Below are positions 1 to 5,447 of a stretch of DNA of 5,447 nucleotides, piece by piece. Where the stretch lies: NCBI GenBank assembly GCA_017455385.1, contig JAFTBD010000088.1:1-5447 (forward strand). The letters run 5' to 3'. Under the pieces are notes generated by a model. The model saw only the letters and a program-made list of their open reading frames with translations. It did no database searches and had not been told where the DNA came from. This DNA is from Clostridia bacterium. GTDB lineage: Bacteria; Bacillota; Clostridia; Christensenellales; CAG-1252. Positions within the stretch are counted from its first letter, which is position 1. Every line of letters begins with the position of its first letter. Position numbers and translations under genes: made by a program.

Positions 1-1
1 G

Positions 2-532
2 TCCCGCACCGTGGACTACTATAAGAACCTGCATATGTATATGCTCGGTTACCACAGCGAGCTCTCCCGTTCCTCGAAAGTGAAAGAGGAGATCGCCTCG
101 GCAAAGAAGGGCTCTTTCGAGGCATTCCGCTTGAAAATGTATCTCTCCTACACAAGGTCGCAAGAGAAAGAAGCGCCCCAAACGCAAAAGCTCCTCGCCA
201 AGATCGAAGAAGCGGGCGGCATCAGTCCCTCGGTCAGCGACGCTTTCGCCCTGAAGAGCCGCAAGTACGTCCCTTTCACCAATCTCCTCACCTGCAACCT
301 GCGCACCATCGTGCTCTTCATCCTCGTTTTCCTTCCGGGTCACGCGGAAGTATGGCTCTTCCCCTTCGCGATCATCGCACTTGAGATCGCGCGGATCGTC
401 ATCATCGTCAAGTACGAGAAATTGTCGCGTTCGGTCGTTGAAAACTGCTCATTCGAGTTCCCCGCCCCTGCGGATGAGGTCGAAACTCCCGCCGCGGATG
501 AGGCTCCTCAAACGGAGACAACGGAAGATTGA
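2..532 (+). CDS. 3' part of a membrane protein, possibly CDP-alcohol phosphatidyltransferase-like (5' end outside window)
   Basis: The frame is open from the first bases of the window to a TGA at 530-532, so the gene very probably starts upstream. A GTG at 11 is the first possible start inside the window, but no ribosome binding site can be judged there. Numbering from that GTG, residues 1-90 are a hydrophilic, helical stretch rich in Lys, Glu and Tyr. Two hydrophobic segments follow, at about 97-109 and 113-134, with the sequence NLLTCNLRT just before the first. The last 25 or so residues are an acidic Pro/Ala/Glu/Thr tail. The layout (charged linker, NL-T-N-R motif, hydrophobic hairpin) recalls the C-terminal half of CDP-alcohol phosphatidyltransferase family membrane proteins of Clostridia. 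The family signature (DG..AR..G..D) would lie upstream, so this is a guess from resemblance. The next gene, a flippase-like membrane protein, starts two bases after the stop and fits a phospholipid or envelope operon. It could also be an unrelated membrane protein of unknown function. Confidence 0.6.
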   Translation, partial: SRTVDYYKNLHMYMLGYHSELSRSSKVKEEIASAKKGSFEAFRLKMYLSYTRSQEKEAPQTQKLLAKIEEAGGISPSVSDAFALKSRKYVPFTNLLTCNLRTIVLFILVFLPGHAEVWLFPFAIIALEIARIVIIVKYEKLSRSVVENCSFEFPAPADEVETPAADEAPQTETTED

Positions 533-534
533 TC

Positions 535-1704
535 ATGAAATTTCGCTATCGCCTTATTTTCTTCATCATCGGACTCATCGGGCTCGGCATCATGGTTTGG
601 CAGTCGGACGTCACCCACATCGACTGGACTTCCATTTGGAACGTCAAGACCCTGCTTCTTTTCGTCGGACTTCTTGGGCTGTGGCTCGTCATCTACATCA
701 TCCACACCCTCTGCTACTATGTCATTTTGGGGCGTGACGGAGACAATATCCCCTTCTTCTCCCTCTTGAAGGTCTGCACGTCCGGCTTCGCCCTGAATAG
801 CGTCACCCCCGCGGGTCTCGTCGGCGGCGAGCCTTACCGCATCATGGCGCTCAAGAAATACTGCTCCACCGAGCGAGCCAGCTCCTCCACGCTGACATTC
901 TCCCTCTTCTACATCATGGGACACGTCGCGATGTGGCTGACAGGCTCGGTCGTCTTCCTCGCGATGGGATTCTCCTTGCGCTCGGTGCTCGGCGTGCTGT
1001 CCGTCATCACCATCGTGGTGACTGCGGGCATCCTCCTCGCATTCTTCCTCAGCAAGCGCCTCGGCTTCGTCAAGCCTTTCATGCGCTTCCTGACCAAGAT
1101 CCCCTTCCTCAAGAAACCGATGACCAAGTTCTACGAGAAGAACGAGGCAAGCTATATCGAGATCGACGAGAACATCAAGGCATTCCGCGCGACGCGGGCG
1201 CGATTCTGGACGGTCTTCGTCCTGCAATTCCTGTCCCGCTTACTGGAATGCGCCGAGTATTACCTCATTTTTCTCTTCCTCGGACAGGAGATCAATTTCT
1301 TCGGCGGCGTGGTCCTCTTGACGATGGCGTCCCTCATCGGGAACCTGATGTTCATCATCCCCATGCAGGCGGGCACCCGTGAAGGCGGTCTCATTATGGC
1401 GCTCGACTTCCTCCATATCGAGGCGAGCGTGGGCGTCGTGGGCGCGCTCATTTACCGCATCCGCGACCTGACCTGTATCTTGATCGGCATCTCTCTCATC
1501 CTCTTTGACAAAAAGAAGAAAGAAAAGGAAGCGCAGCTCGCGGAGGTCGCGGAGCCCGAAACGCAGATCTCCGAAGGAGAGCACGCGGAAAGCGCGGAAG
1601 ATACGGTCTCCTCTGCGGAGGACATTGCCCCACCGCAGGAAGAGACGGCAGTCCCGCCGGATCATCCCCCGACGAAAGAAAACGATCCCGATATCGAAGA
1701 ATAA
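535..1704 (+). CDS. Lysylphosphatidylglycerol synthase transmembrane / flippase-like family protein (UPF0104, PF03706)
   Basis: This is a 389-residue integral membrane protein. I count about seven hydrophobic segments, near residues 7-23, 38-62, 120-145, 150-172, 225-249, 255-277 and 296-324. The family-type motif is NSVTPAGLVGGEPYR at 88-102, in the place where relatives carry an N-x-x-TP-x-x-x-GG-x-P/E-x motif. A second conserved-looking loop, PMQAGTREGG, lies at 276-285. The domain is the one fused to lysyl/alanyl transferases in MprF, where it moves lipids across the membrane. No aminoacyl-transferase domain is present here, so the role is probably lipid or polyprenyl-linked substrate handling; the substrate is unknown. 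After the last segment comes a KKKKEKE patch and then a roughly 55-residue acidic, Pro-rich tail. I chose ATG 535 because GGAAG (523-527) sits 7 bases upstream. A TTG at 529, overlapping the previous stop, would add two residues. The 2-bp gap to the preceding gene suggests cotranscription and translational coupling. Confidence 0.85.
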   Translation: MKFRYRLIFFIIGLIGLGIMVWQSDVTHIDWTSIWNVKTLLLFVGLLGLWLVIYIIHTLCYYVILGRDGDNIPFFSLLKVCTSGFALNSVTPAGLVGGEPYRIMALKKYCSTERASSSTLTFSLFYIMGHVAMWLTGSVVFLAMGFSLRSVLGVLSVITIVVTAGILLAFFLSKRLGFVKPFMRFLTKIPFLKKPMTKFYEKNEASYIEIDENIKAFRATRARFWTVFVLQFLSRLLECAEYYLIFLFLGQEINFFGGVVLLTMASLIGNLMFIIPMQAGTREGGLIMALDFLHIEASVGVVGALIYRIRDLTCILIGISLILFDKKKKEKEAQLAEVAEPETQISEGEHAESAEDTVSSAEDIAPPQEETAVPPDHPPTKENDPDIEE

Positions 1705-1729
1705 GGGCCTGTCAAGGCTCTTTTTCTTT
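1705..1729 (+). terminator. Intrinsic terminator after the flippase-like gene
   Basis: Directly after the TAA stop (1702-1704), GGGCCT (1705-1710) pairs with AGGCTC (1715-1720), with one G-U pair and a GTCA loop. The tract TTTTTCTTT (1721-1729) follows. The stem is only 6 bp, but the U-tract and its position touching the stop codon make it the likely end of the two-gene membrane operon. A further small hairpin, CTTTG-AGCGA-CAAAG (1726-1740), overlaps the tract. Confidence 0.6.
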
Positions 1730-1777
1730 GAGCGACAAAGGCTCGACCAAGGTGGATTTGCAAGGCAAACAGCAATT

Positions 1778-1888
1778 GTCCGTTTCTTTGAAGAAAAGCA
1801 CAAAAAGAAGGGGGCAGAAACCCCAAGAATATCCATAAGAGAGGCACCCAACGGAGCTCGGGTTGCGATAGCTTGAAGCGTAGCTCCG
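1778..1888. repeat. Intergenic repeat element, copy 1
   Basis: This is a non-coding element of about 111 bp that recurs, diverged, immediately downstream at 1897-2017. In order, both copies hold a GTCC start, an oligopyrimidine/oligopurine hairpin (here TTTCTT-TG-AAGAAA, 1783-1796), an AAAAGAAGG block, a G-run/C-run pair ending in CCCCAAGAA, a CCCAACGGAG block, and an 18-bp identical segment GTTGCGATAGCTTGAAGC (1862-1879) followed by a TAGCT-type end. It is partly self-complementary (GGAGCT 1853-1858 with AGCTCC 1882-1887). Minus-strand open frames across it look like by-products of its composition. I see no transposase or terminal inverted repeats. Its role is unknown. Confidence 0.7.
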
Positions 1889-1896
1889 CAGGGAGT

Positions 1897-2017
1897 GTCC
1901 TTTTCTTTTGAAGAAAAGAACGAAAAGAAGGTGGGGGCTCCAACACCCCAAGAAATTTAACAATTTCTCGGGGACCCCAACGGAGCCCGTTGCGATAGCT
2001 TGAAGCATAGCTTCTGC
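1897..2017. repeat. Intergenic repeat element, copy 2
   Basis: This is the second copy of the element at 1778-1888, offset by about 119-127 bp. The 18-bp block GTTGCGATAGCTTGAAGC is identical (1989-2006), and the blocks ACCCCAAGAA and CCCAACGGAG are shared. This copy has stronger secondary structure: CTTTTCTT-TTG-AAGAAAAG (1900-1918, 8-bp stem) and a 12-bp stem at 1946-1957/1962-1973 that is absent from copy 1. The differences are concentrated between the shared blocks, as expected for a structured element that tolerates change in its loops and spacers. Confidence 0.7.
1946..1973 (-). other. 12-bp stem-loop inside repeat copy 2
   Basis: CCCCAAGAAATT (1946-1957) faces AATTTCTCGGGG (1962-1973) across a TAAC loop. 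Read on the plus strand there is one A-C mismatch. Read as minus-strand RNA the same position becomes a G-U pair, so the stem is fully paired. This hints that, if the element is transcribed, the minus strand is the structured one. No U-tract follows on either side, so it is not a simple terminator. Confidence 0.5.
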
Positions 2018-2240
2018 GCTCGCTTTGGCTACAAGCCTGCATCCGAGCAGCCTTGCTTAACGCGTCGCGCCCCCTCCCCCTTAAAACGCTTTTAATAGGA
2101 TTCTTATGCTCGCATTCGCTCGCATAGTTACTTAAAGAAAGTGCAACACGATTACAAACTGCGCCGCGAAGAATGACGGGGAGCACGGCTTCGAGGGTCA
2201 AAAGCCATGAGAGGGGAAAAGAGCAAGGCGTTCAAGATTG
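2018..2240. other. Non-coding stretch, no gene recognised
   Basis: I see no supported gene here. The stretch contains a polypyrimidine run (CCCCCTCCCCC, 2070-2080), a perfect small hairpin TTAAAA-CGC-TTTTAA (2081-2095), and a doubled GCTCGCAT word around 2107-2125. A GAAGAATGACGG segment near 2168 resembles debris of dispersed repeats common in Clostridia genomes; that resemblance is from memory. The 62-codon open frame that begins at 2207 runs through the hairpins described downstream and has no family resemblance that I recognise. Confidence 0.4.
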
Positions 2241-2270
2241 GCACGTCTACGATATTGAACGTGCGTTTTT
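2241..2270 (+). terminator. Possible orphan intrinsic terminator
   Basis: GCACGT (2241-2246) pairs perfectly with ACGTGC (2259-2264) across a 12-base loop, followed by GTTTTT. The shape fits a weak intrinsic terminator on the plus strand, but no gene precedes it within 530 bp. It could mark the end of an unannotated short transcript or be part of the surrounding repeat debris. Confidence 0.25.
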
Positions 2271-2303
2271 CAGGTTTTTCACAGCGCGCGAAGCACATTT
2301 TCA

Positions 2304-2371
2304 CCCTTTGTAAAGGGGGATCGTCTGCCGACAAAGTCGGGAGAGGGGGATTTTTATTCCTGCATCGCAGG
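2304..2371. repeat. Compound hairpin element with GGGGGAT direct repeats
   Basis: Three palindromes stand in a row: CCCTTTGTAAAGGG (2304-2317), CCGAC-AAA-GTCGG (2328-2340, extended by TCT/AGA across one mismatch) and CCTGC-ATC-GCAGG (2359-2371). The middle hairpin lies between two direct repeats of GGGGGAT, at 2315-2321 and 2345-2351. Direct repeats around a hairpin suggest a small inserted or expandable unit. I recall similar CTTTGTAAAGGGGG...GGGGGATTTT elements scattered through Clostridia genomes, but cannot check this here. No protein is encoded. Confidence 0.55.
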
Positions 2372-2378
2372 CTTTCCT

Positions 2379-2397
2379 TAATTCCTAATTCCTAATT
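2379..2397. repeat. 7-bp tandem repeat (TAATTCC)
   Basis: The unit TAATTCC occurs at 2379-2385 and 2386-2392, followed by a partial TAATT (2393-2397). It shares the AATTCC core with the 14-bp array that starts 16 bp further on, and it ends in AATTAAAGCGTAGCGTTT (2394-2411), a sequence repeated almost exactly after the second array. Confidence 0.65.
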
Positions 2398-2412
2398 AAA
2401 GCGTAGCGTTTC

Positions 2413-2458
2413 AATTCCGCATTCCGAATTCCGCATTCCGAATTCCGCATTCCGAATT
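2413..2458. repeat. 14-bp tandem repeat, three perfect copies (AATTCCGCATTCCG)
   Basis: Three identical units lie at 2413-2426, 2427-2440 and 2441-2454, followed by AATT (2455-2458). Each 14-mer is itself two related halves, AATTCCG and CATTCCG, so the basic period is 7 bp, the same as in the neighbouring TAATTCC array. Perfect identity suggests recent slippage or expansion. The array ends 31 bp before the -35 box of the fumC promoter. It has no spacers and is not a CRISPR. Confidence 0.85.
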
Positions 2459-2489
2459 AGAGCGAAGCGTATCGCGCGCACACGTACAT

Positions 2490-2519
2490 TTGACAATGAG
2501 CGATAGTGCGTACTATAAT
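2490..2519 (+). promoter_or_regulatory. Sigma-A promoter of the fumC-malic enzyme operon
   Basis: A perfect -35 box TTGACA (2490-2495) and a perfect -10 box TATAAT (2514-2519) are separated by 18 bp. This predicts a transcript start near 2526 and a leader of about 35 nt. That is too short for a riboswitch, and no clear operator palindrome overlaps the boxes. The consensus match suggests strong, mainly constitutive expression, unless a factor binds upstream. Confidence 0.9.
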
Positions 2520-2530
2520 TTTTTCCGTAA

Positions 2531-2555
2531 GCGGAATCTTTTTTCCGCGAAGGAG
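2531..2555 (+). promoter_or_regulatory. fumC leader hairpin and ribosome binding site
   Basis: AAGGAG (2550-2555) lies 5 bases before the fumC ATG at 2561 and fixes the start. Just before it, GCGGAA (2531-2536) can pair with TTCCGC (2543-2548) across a 6-base loop, placing a small stem directly against the Shine-Dalgarno sequence. GCGGAA can alternatively pair in part with TTCCG at 2523-2527, but that arm would be mostly upstream of the predicted transcript start. The stem may tune ribosome access; this is inference. Confidence 0.5.
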
Positions 2556-2560
2556 AACGT

Positions 2561-3925
2561 ATGAAATACAGGACCGAACGGGACAGTATGGGCGAGGTAT
2601 CCGTCCCCGCCGACCGCTATTGGGGCGCGCAAACGCAGCGCAGCTTCGAGAATTTCCACATCGGCGAGGAGAAGATGCCCTTGCCGATCCTGCGCGCCTT
2701 CGCCATCGTGAAAAAGGCTTGTGCCTTGACGAACCGTGCGCTCGGTCTATTGGACGAGAAACGCGCGACACTCATCGTCCGCGTCGCCGAAGAGATACTC
2801 GATGGGAAATTAGAAGGAAATTTCCCCCTCGCCGTATGGCAGACGGGGAGCGGCACGCAGACCAATATGAACCTGAACGAGGTCATCGCGAACCGCGGCA
2901 ACGAGATCGCGGGGGAGAAACTTCTCCACCCGAATGACCACGTCAATCGCTCGCAGAGTTCCAATGACACCTTCCCCACCGCCCTGCATATCGCCGCCGT
3001 CCTTTCTCTGAAAGAGAGACTGGTGCCCGCCCTCGAAGAAATGATCGAGGCTTTCTCTCGTTTGGAGAGGGAGAACGAAGGGATCGTGACGGTGGGACGC
3101 ACTCATCTGCAAGACGCGGTGCCCATCGCTTTCTCGCAGGAGATCAGCGGATGGAGAGCGATGACAGAGCGTTCGCTCGCCGCGATCGACGCTTCGATGC
3201 AAGGGCTATTCGATCTGGCGCTCGGAGGCACCGCCGTCGGCACGGGACTGAACTGTCCGAAAGGCTTTGCCGAAGCGGTAGCAGATGAGATCGCCAAGGA
3301 AACGGGCGTTCCTTTCCGCACCGCACCGAATAAATTCCACGCCCTCTCCGCGAAGGACGACGTCGCTTTCGCACACGGCGCATTGAAAGCGCTCGCCGCC
3401 GACCTCATGAAGATCGCGAACGACATTCGACTCTTAGCTTCGGGGCCCCGTTGCGGACTCGGCGAGATCACCATTCCCGAGAACGAGCCCGGATCTTCCA
3501 TCATGCCCGGCAAGGTGAACCCGACGCAATGCGAAGCGCTGACGATGGTCGCCGTGCAGGTGATGGGAAATGACGTCACGATCGGTGTCGCGGCATCGCA
3601 GGGCAATTTCCAACTCAACGTCTATATGCCCGTCATCGCGTATAATTTCCTGCAATCGGTGAGGCTCCTCTCGGACGCGGTGCGCTCTTTTACGGCGCAT
3701 TGTCTGTCGGGGCTCACAGCCGACCGCGAGAAGATGAAAGGAAACCTGTCACGCACGCTGATGCTCGTCACGGCGCTCTCCCCGCATATCGGGTACGACA
3801 ACGCCGCCCTGATCGCGAAAGCCGCGCATAAGAACGGCACTTCTCTCAAAGAAGAAGCCGTCAAACTGGGCTTTATGACCGCCGAGGAATTCGACCGACT
3901 CGTGAAGCCGGAAGAAATGGTATAA
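2561..3925 (+). CDS. fumC: Class II fumarate hydratase
   Basis: This 454-residue enzyme catalyses reversible hydration of fumarate to L-malate in the cytoplasm. It is the oxygen-stable, iron-independent homotetrameric form of the aspartase/fumarase superfamily (E. coli FumC has 467 residues). All three active-site regions are visible. The first is GSGTQTNMN at 96-104, followed by HPNDHVNRSQSSND at 123-136, where H123, N125 and D126 match the second (B-site) malate pocket. The second is GRTHLQDA at 179-186, with the catalytic-base His at 182. The third is the signature loop GSSIMPGKVNPTQCEA at 311-326, with catalytic Ser 313 and substrate-binding K318 and N320. The GKVNPTQCEA ending favours fumarase over aspartase, which normally has AKVNPVIPE in this place. 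The protein is full length, with a C-terminal region typical of the family. It is the first gene of an operon under the promoter at 2490-2519; the malic enzyme gene follows after 11 bp. Confidence 0.97.
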   Translation: MKYRTERDSMGEVSVPADRYWGAQTQRSFENFHIGEEKMPLPILRAFAIVKKACALTNRALGLLDEKRATLIVRVAEEILDGKLEGNFPLAVWQTGSGTQTNMNLNEVIANRGNEIAGEKLLHPNDHVNRSQSSNDTFPTALHIAAVLSLKERLVPALEEMIEAFSRLERENEGIVTVGRTHLQDAVPIAFSQEISGWRAMTERSLAAIDASMQGLFDLALGGTAVGTGLNCPKGFAEAVADEIAKETGVPFRTAPNKFHALSAKDDVAFAHGALKALAADLMKIANDIRLLASGPRCGLGEITIPENEPGSSIMPGKVNPTQCEALTMVAVQVMGNDVTIGVAASQGNFQLNVYMPVIAYNFLQSVRLLSDAVRSFTAHCLSGLTADREKMKGNLSRTLMLVTALSPHIGYDNAALIAKAAHKNGTSLKEEAVKLGFMTAEEFDRLVKPEEMV

Positions 3926-3936
3926 AGGAGTAAAAA

Positions 3937-5109
<1,173 letters not shown>

Positions 5110-5140
5110 ACTCCCGAGATAACCCATAAACAGATAGAAA

Positions 5141-5179
5141 AAGTCCTCCGCAATATTCTGCAGAGGACTTCTTTTTGTT
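5141..5179. terminator. Bidirectional intrinsic terminator between malic enzyme gene and rpsI
   Basis: AAGTCCTCCGCA (5141-5152) pairs with TGCAGAGGACTT (5159-5170) at 11 of 12 positions across the loop ATATTC. CTTTTTGTT follows on the plus strand. On the minus strand the same stem is followed by TTTTTCTAT, from GAAAAA at 5137-5142. It therefore can end both the fumC operon and the convergent rpsI transcript, as expected for the 83-bp gap between two facing stop codons. Confidence 0.88.
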
Positions 5180-5192
5180 GTTCGTTCGCGGA

Positions 5193-5447
5193 TTAACGCT
5201 TGCTGAACTGCGGAGCTTTACGCGCCTTCTTGAGGCCGTACTTCTTTCTCTCCTTCATTCTCGGGTCACGGGTCAGGAAGCCCGCCGCCTTGATCTGAGC
5301 TTTCAGCTCGGGCTCGGCGATGACGAGCGCGCGAGCGATGCCGTGACGGATGGCGCCTGCCTGTCCGCTGGGACCGCCGCCGATGACGTTCACCGCGATG
5401 TCGTATTTCGCCGCGGTCTCGGTGAGCTCGAGGGGCTGACGAACGAC
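5193..5447 (-). CDS. rpsI: Ribosomal protein S9 (uS9), C-terminal part; start lies beyond the window
   Basis: The minus-strand frame is open from 5447 down to a TAA at 5195-5193, giving 84 residues of a protein that is usually about 130 long. It begins VVRQPLELTETAAKYDI, continues through the hallmark GGGPSGQAGAIRHGIARAL and LTRDPRMKERKKYG, and ends KARKAPQFSKR. The conserved basic tail with the terminal Arg reaches the P-site tRNA in the small ribosomal subunit. A GTG at 5393-5391 is an internal valine codon, not the start: clear S9 sequence precedes it. In most bacteria rplM (L13) lies just upstream in the same operon, here outside the window. The gene is convergent with the fumC-malic enzyme operon and shares its terminator. 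Confidence 0.97.
   Translation of the reverse strand, partial: VVRQPLELTETAAKYDIAVNVIGGGPSGQAGAIRHGIARALVIAEPELKAQIKAAGFLTRDPRMKERKKYGLKKARKAPQFSKR

Noticed and set aside
508..1227. Minus-strand open frame of 239 codons opposite the flippase-like gene
   Set aside because: It is the antisense shadow of a membrane protein gene, with a very acidic Asp/Glu/His-rich translation and no ribosome binding site or relatives that I know.
1662..2201. Minus-strand open frames of 179 and 98 codons across the repeat pair
   Set aside because: They follow the two tandem repeat copies, so the translation repeats itself (FLG-type and PPSF-type words). They show no domain I recognise, and the longer one overlaps the end of the flippase-like gene. 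They are best explained as repeat-derived noise.
2207..2395. Plus-strand open frame of 62 codons
   Set aside because: A GAGGG lies 9 bases before the ATG, but the frame runs straight through three hairpins, the GGGGGAT repeats and the start of the TAATTCC array, and encodes nothing recognisable.
2413..2458. CRISPR-like array
   Set aside because: The 14-bp units are directly adjacent with no spacers, there are only three, and no cas gene is in the window.
1778..2480. Insertion sequence or remnant
   Set aside because: I found no transposase fragment and no paired terminal inverted repeats. The repeats may be non-autonomous elements, but that cannot be shown from this window.
2561..3925. Aspartate ammonia-lyase (aspA) instead of fumarase
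   Set aside because: The signature loop reads GSSIMPGKVNPTQCEA, the fumarase form, and the whole protein follows FumC closely.

Overview
The window reads as chromosomal DNA from a low-abundance-type uncultured Bacillota (Clostridia-like) bacterium. The reasons are strong AGGAG-type ribosome binding sites, a consensus sigma-A promoter, intrinsic terminators with U-tracts, and an ordinary set of housekeeping genes. Coding DNA is GC-rich, and the one long non-coding stretch is visibly more AT-rich and full of repeats. The lineage is an inference from style, not from a marker gene; only the C-terminal part of ribosomal protein S9 is present.

Layout. (1) Positions 2-532 carry the 3' end of a membrane protein gene whose start lies left of the window. 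It is probably a CDP-alcohol phosphatidyltransferase-like protein, but the diagnostic half is missing. Two bases later, 535-1704 encodes a polytopic membrane protein of the lysylphosphatidylglycerol synthase transmembrane/flippase-like family (PF03706, UPF0104). The pair looks like a lipid/envelope operon, and both proteins end in long acidic tails. An intrinsic terminator starts directly after the second stop codon. (2) Positions 1731-2480 hold no convincing gene. This stretch contains two diverged copies of a roughly 115-bp element, several hairpins, a hairpin flanked by GGGGGAT direct repeats, and two short-period AATTCC-type tandem arrays, each ending in the same 18-bp boundary sequence. 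(3) A sigma-A promoter (2490-2519) drives a two-gene operon: class II fumarase fumC (2561-3925) and a short bacterial malic enzyme (3937-5109), 11 bp apart. (4) A bidirectional terminator (5141-5179) separates this operon from the convergent rpsI gene (5193 to beyond 5447, minus strand).

Function. Fumarase interconverts fumarate and malate, and malic enzyme converts malate to pyruvate, CO2 and a reduced nicotinamide cofactor. Together they form a short fumarate-malate-pyruvate route that links C4-dicarboxylates to central metabolism. I see no new defence or mobile system with coding capacity. The most unexplained part is the repeat-rich intergenic region.
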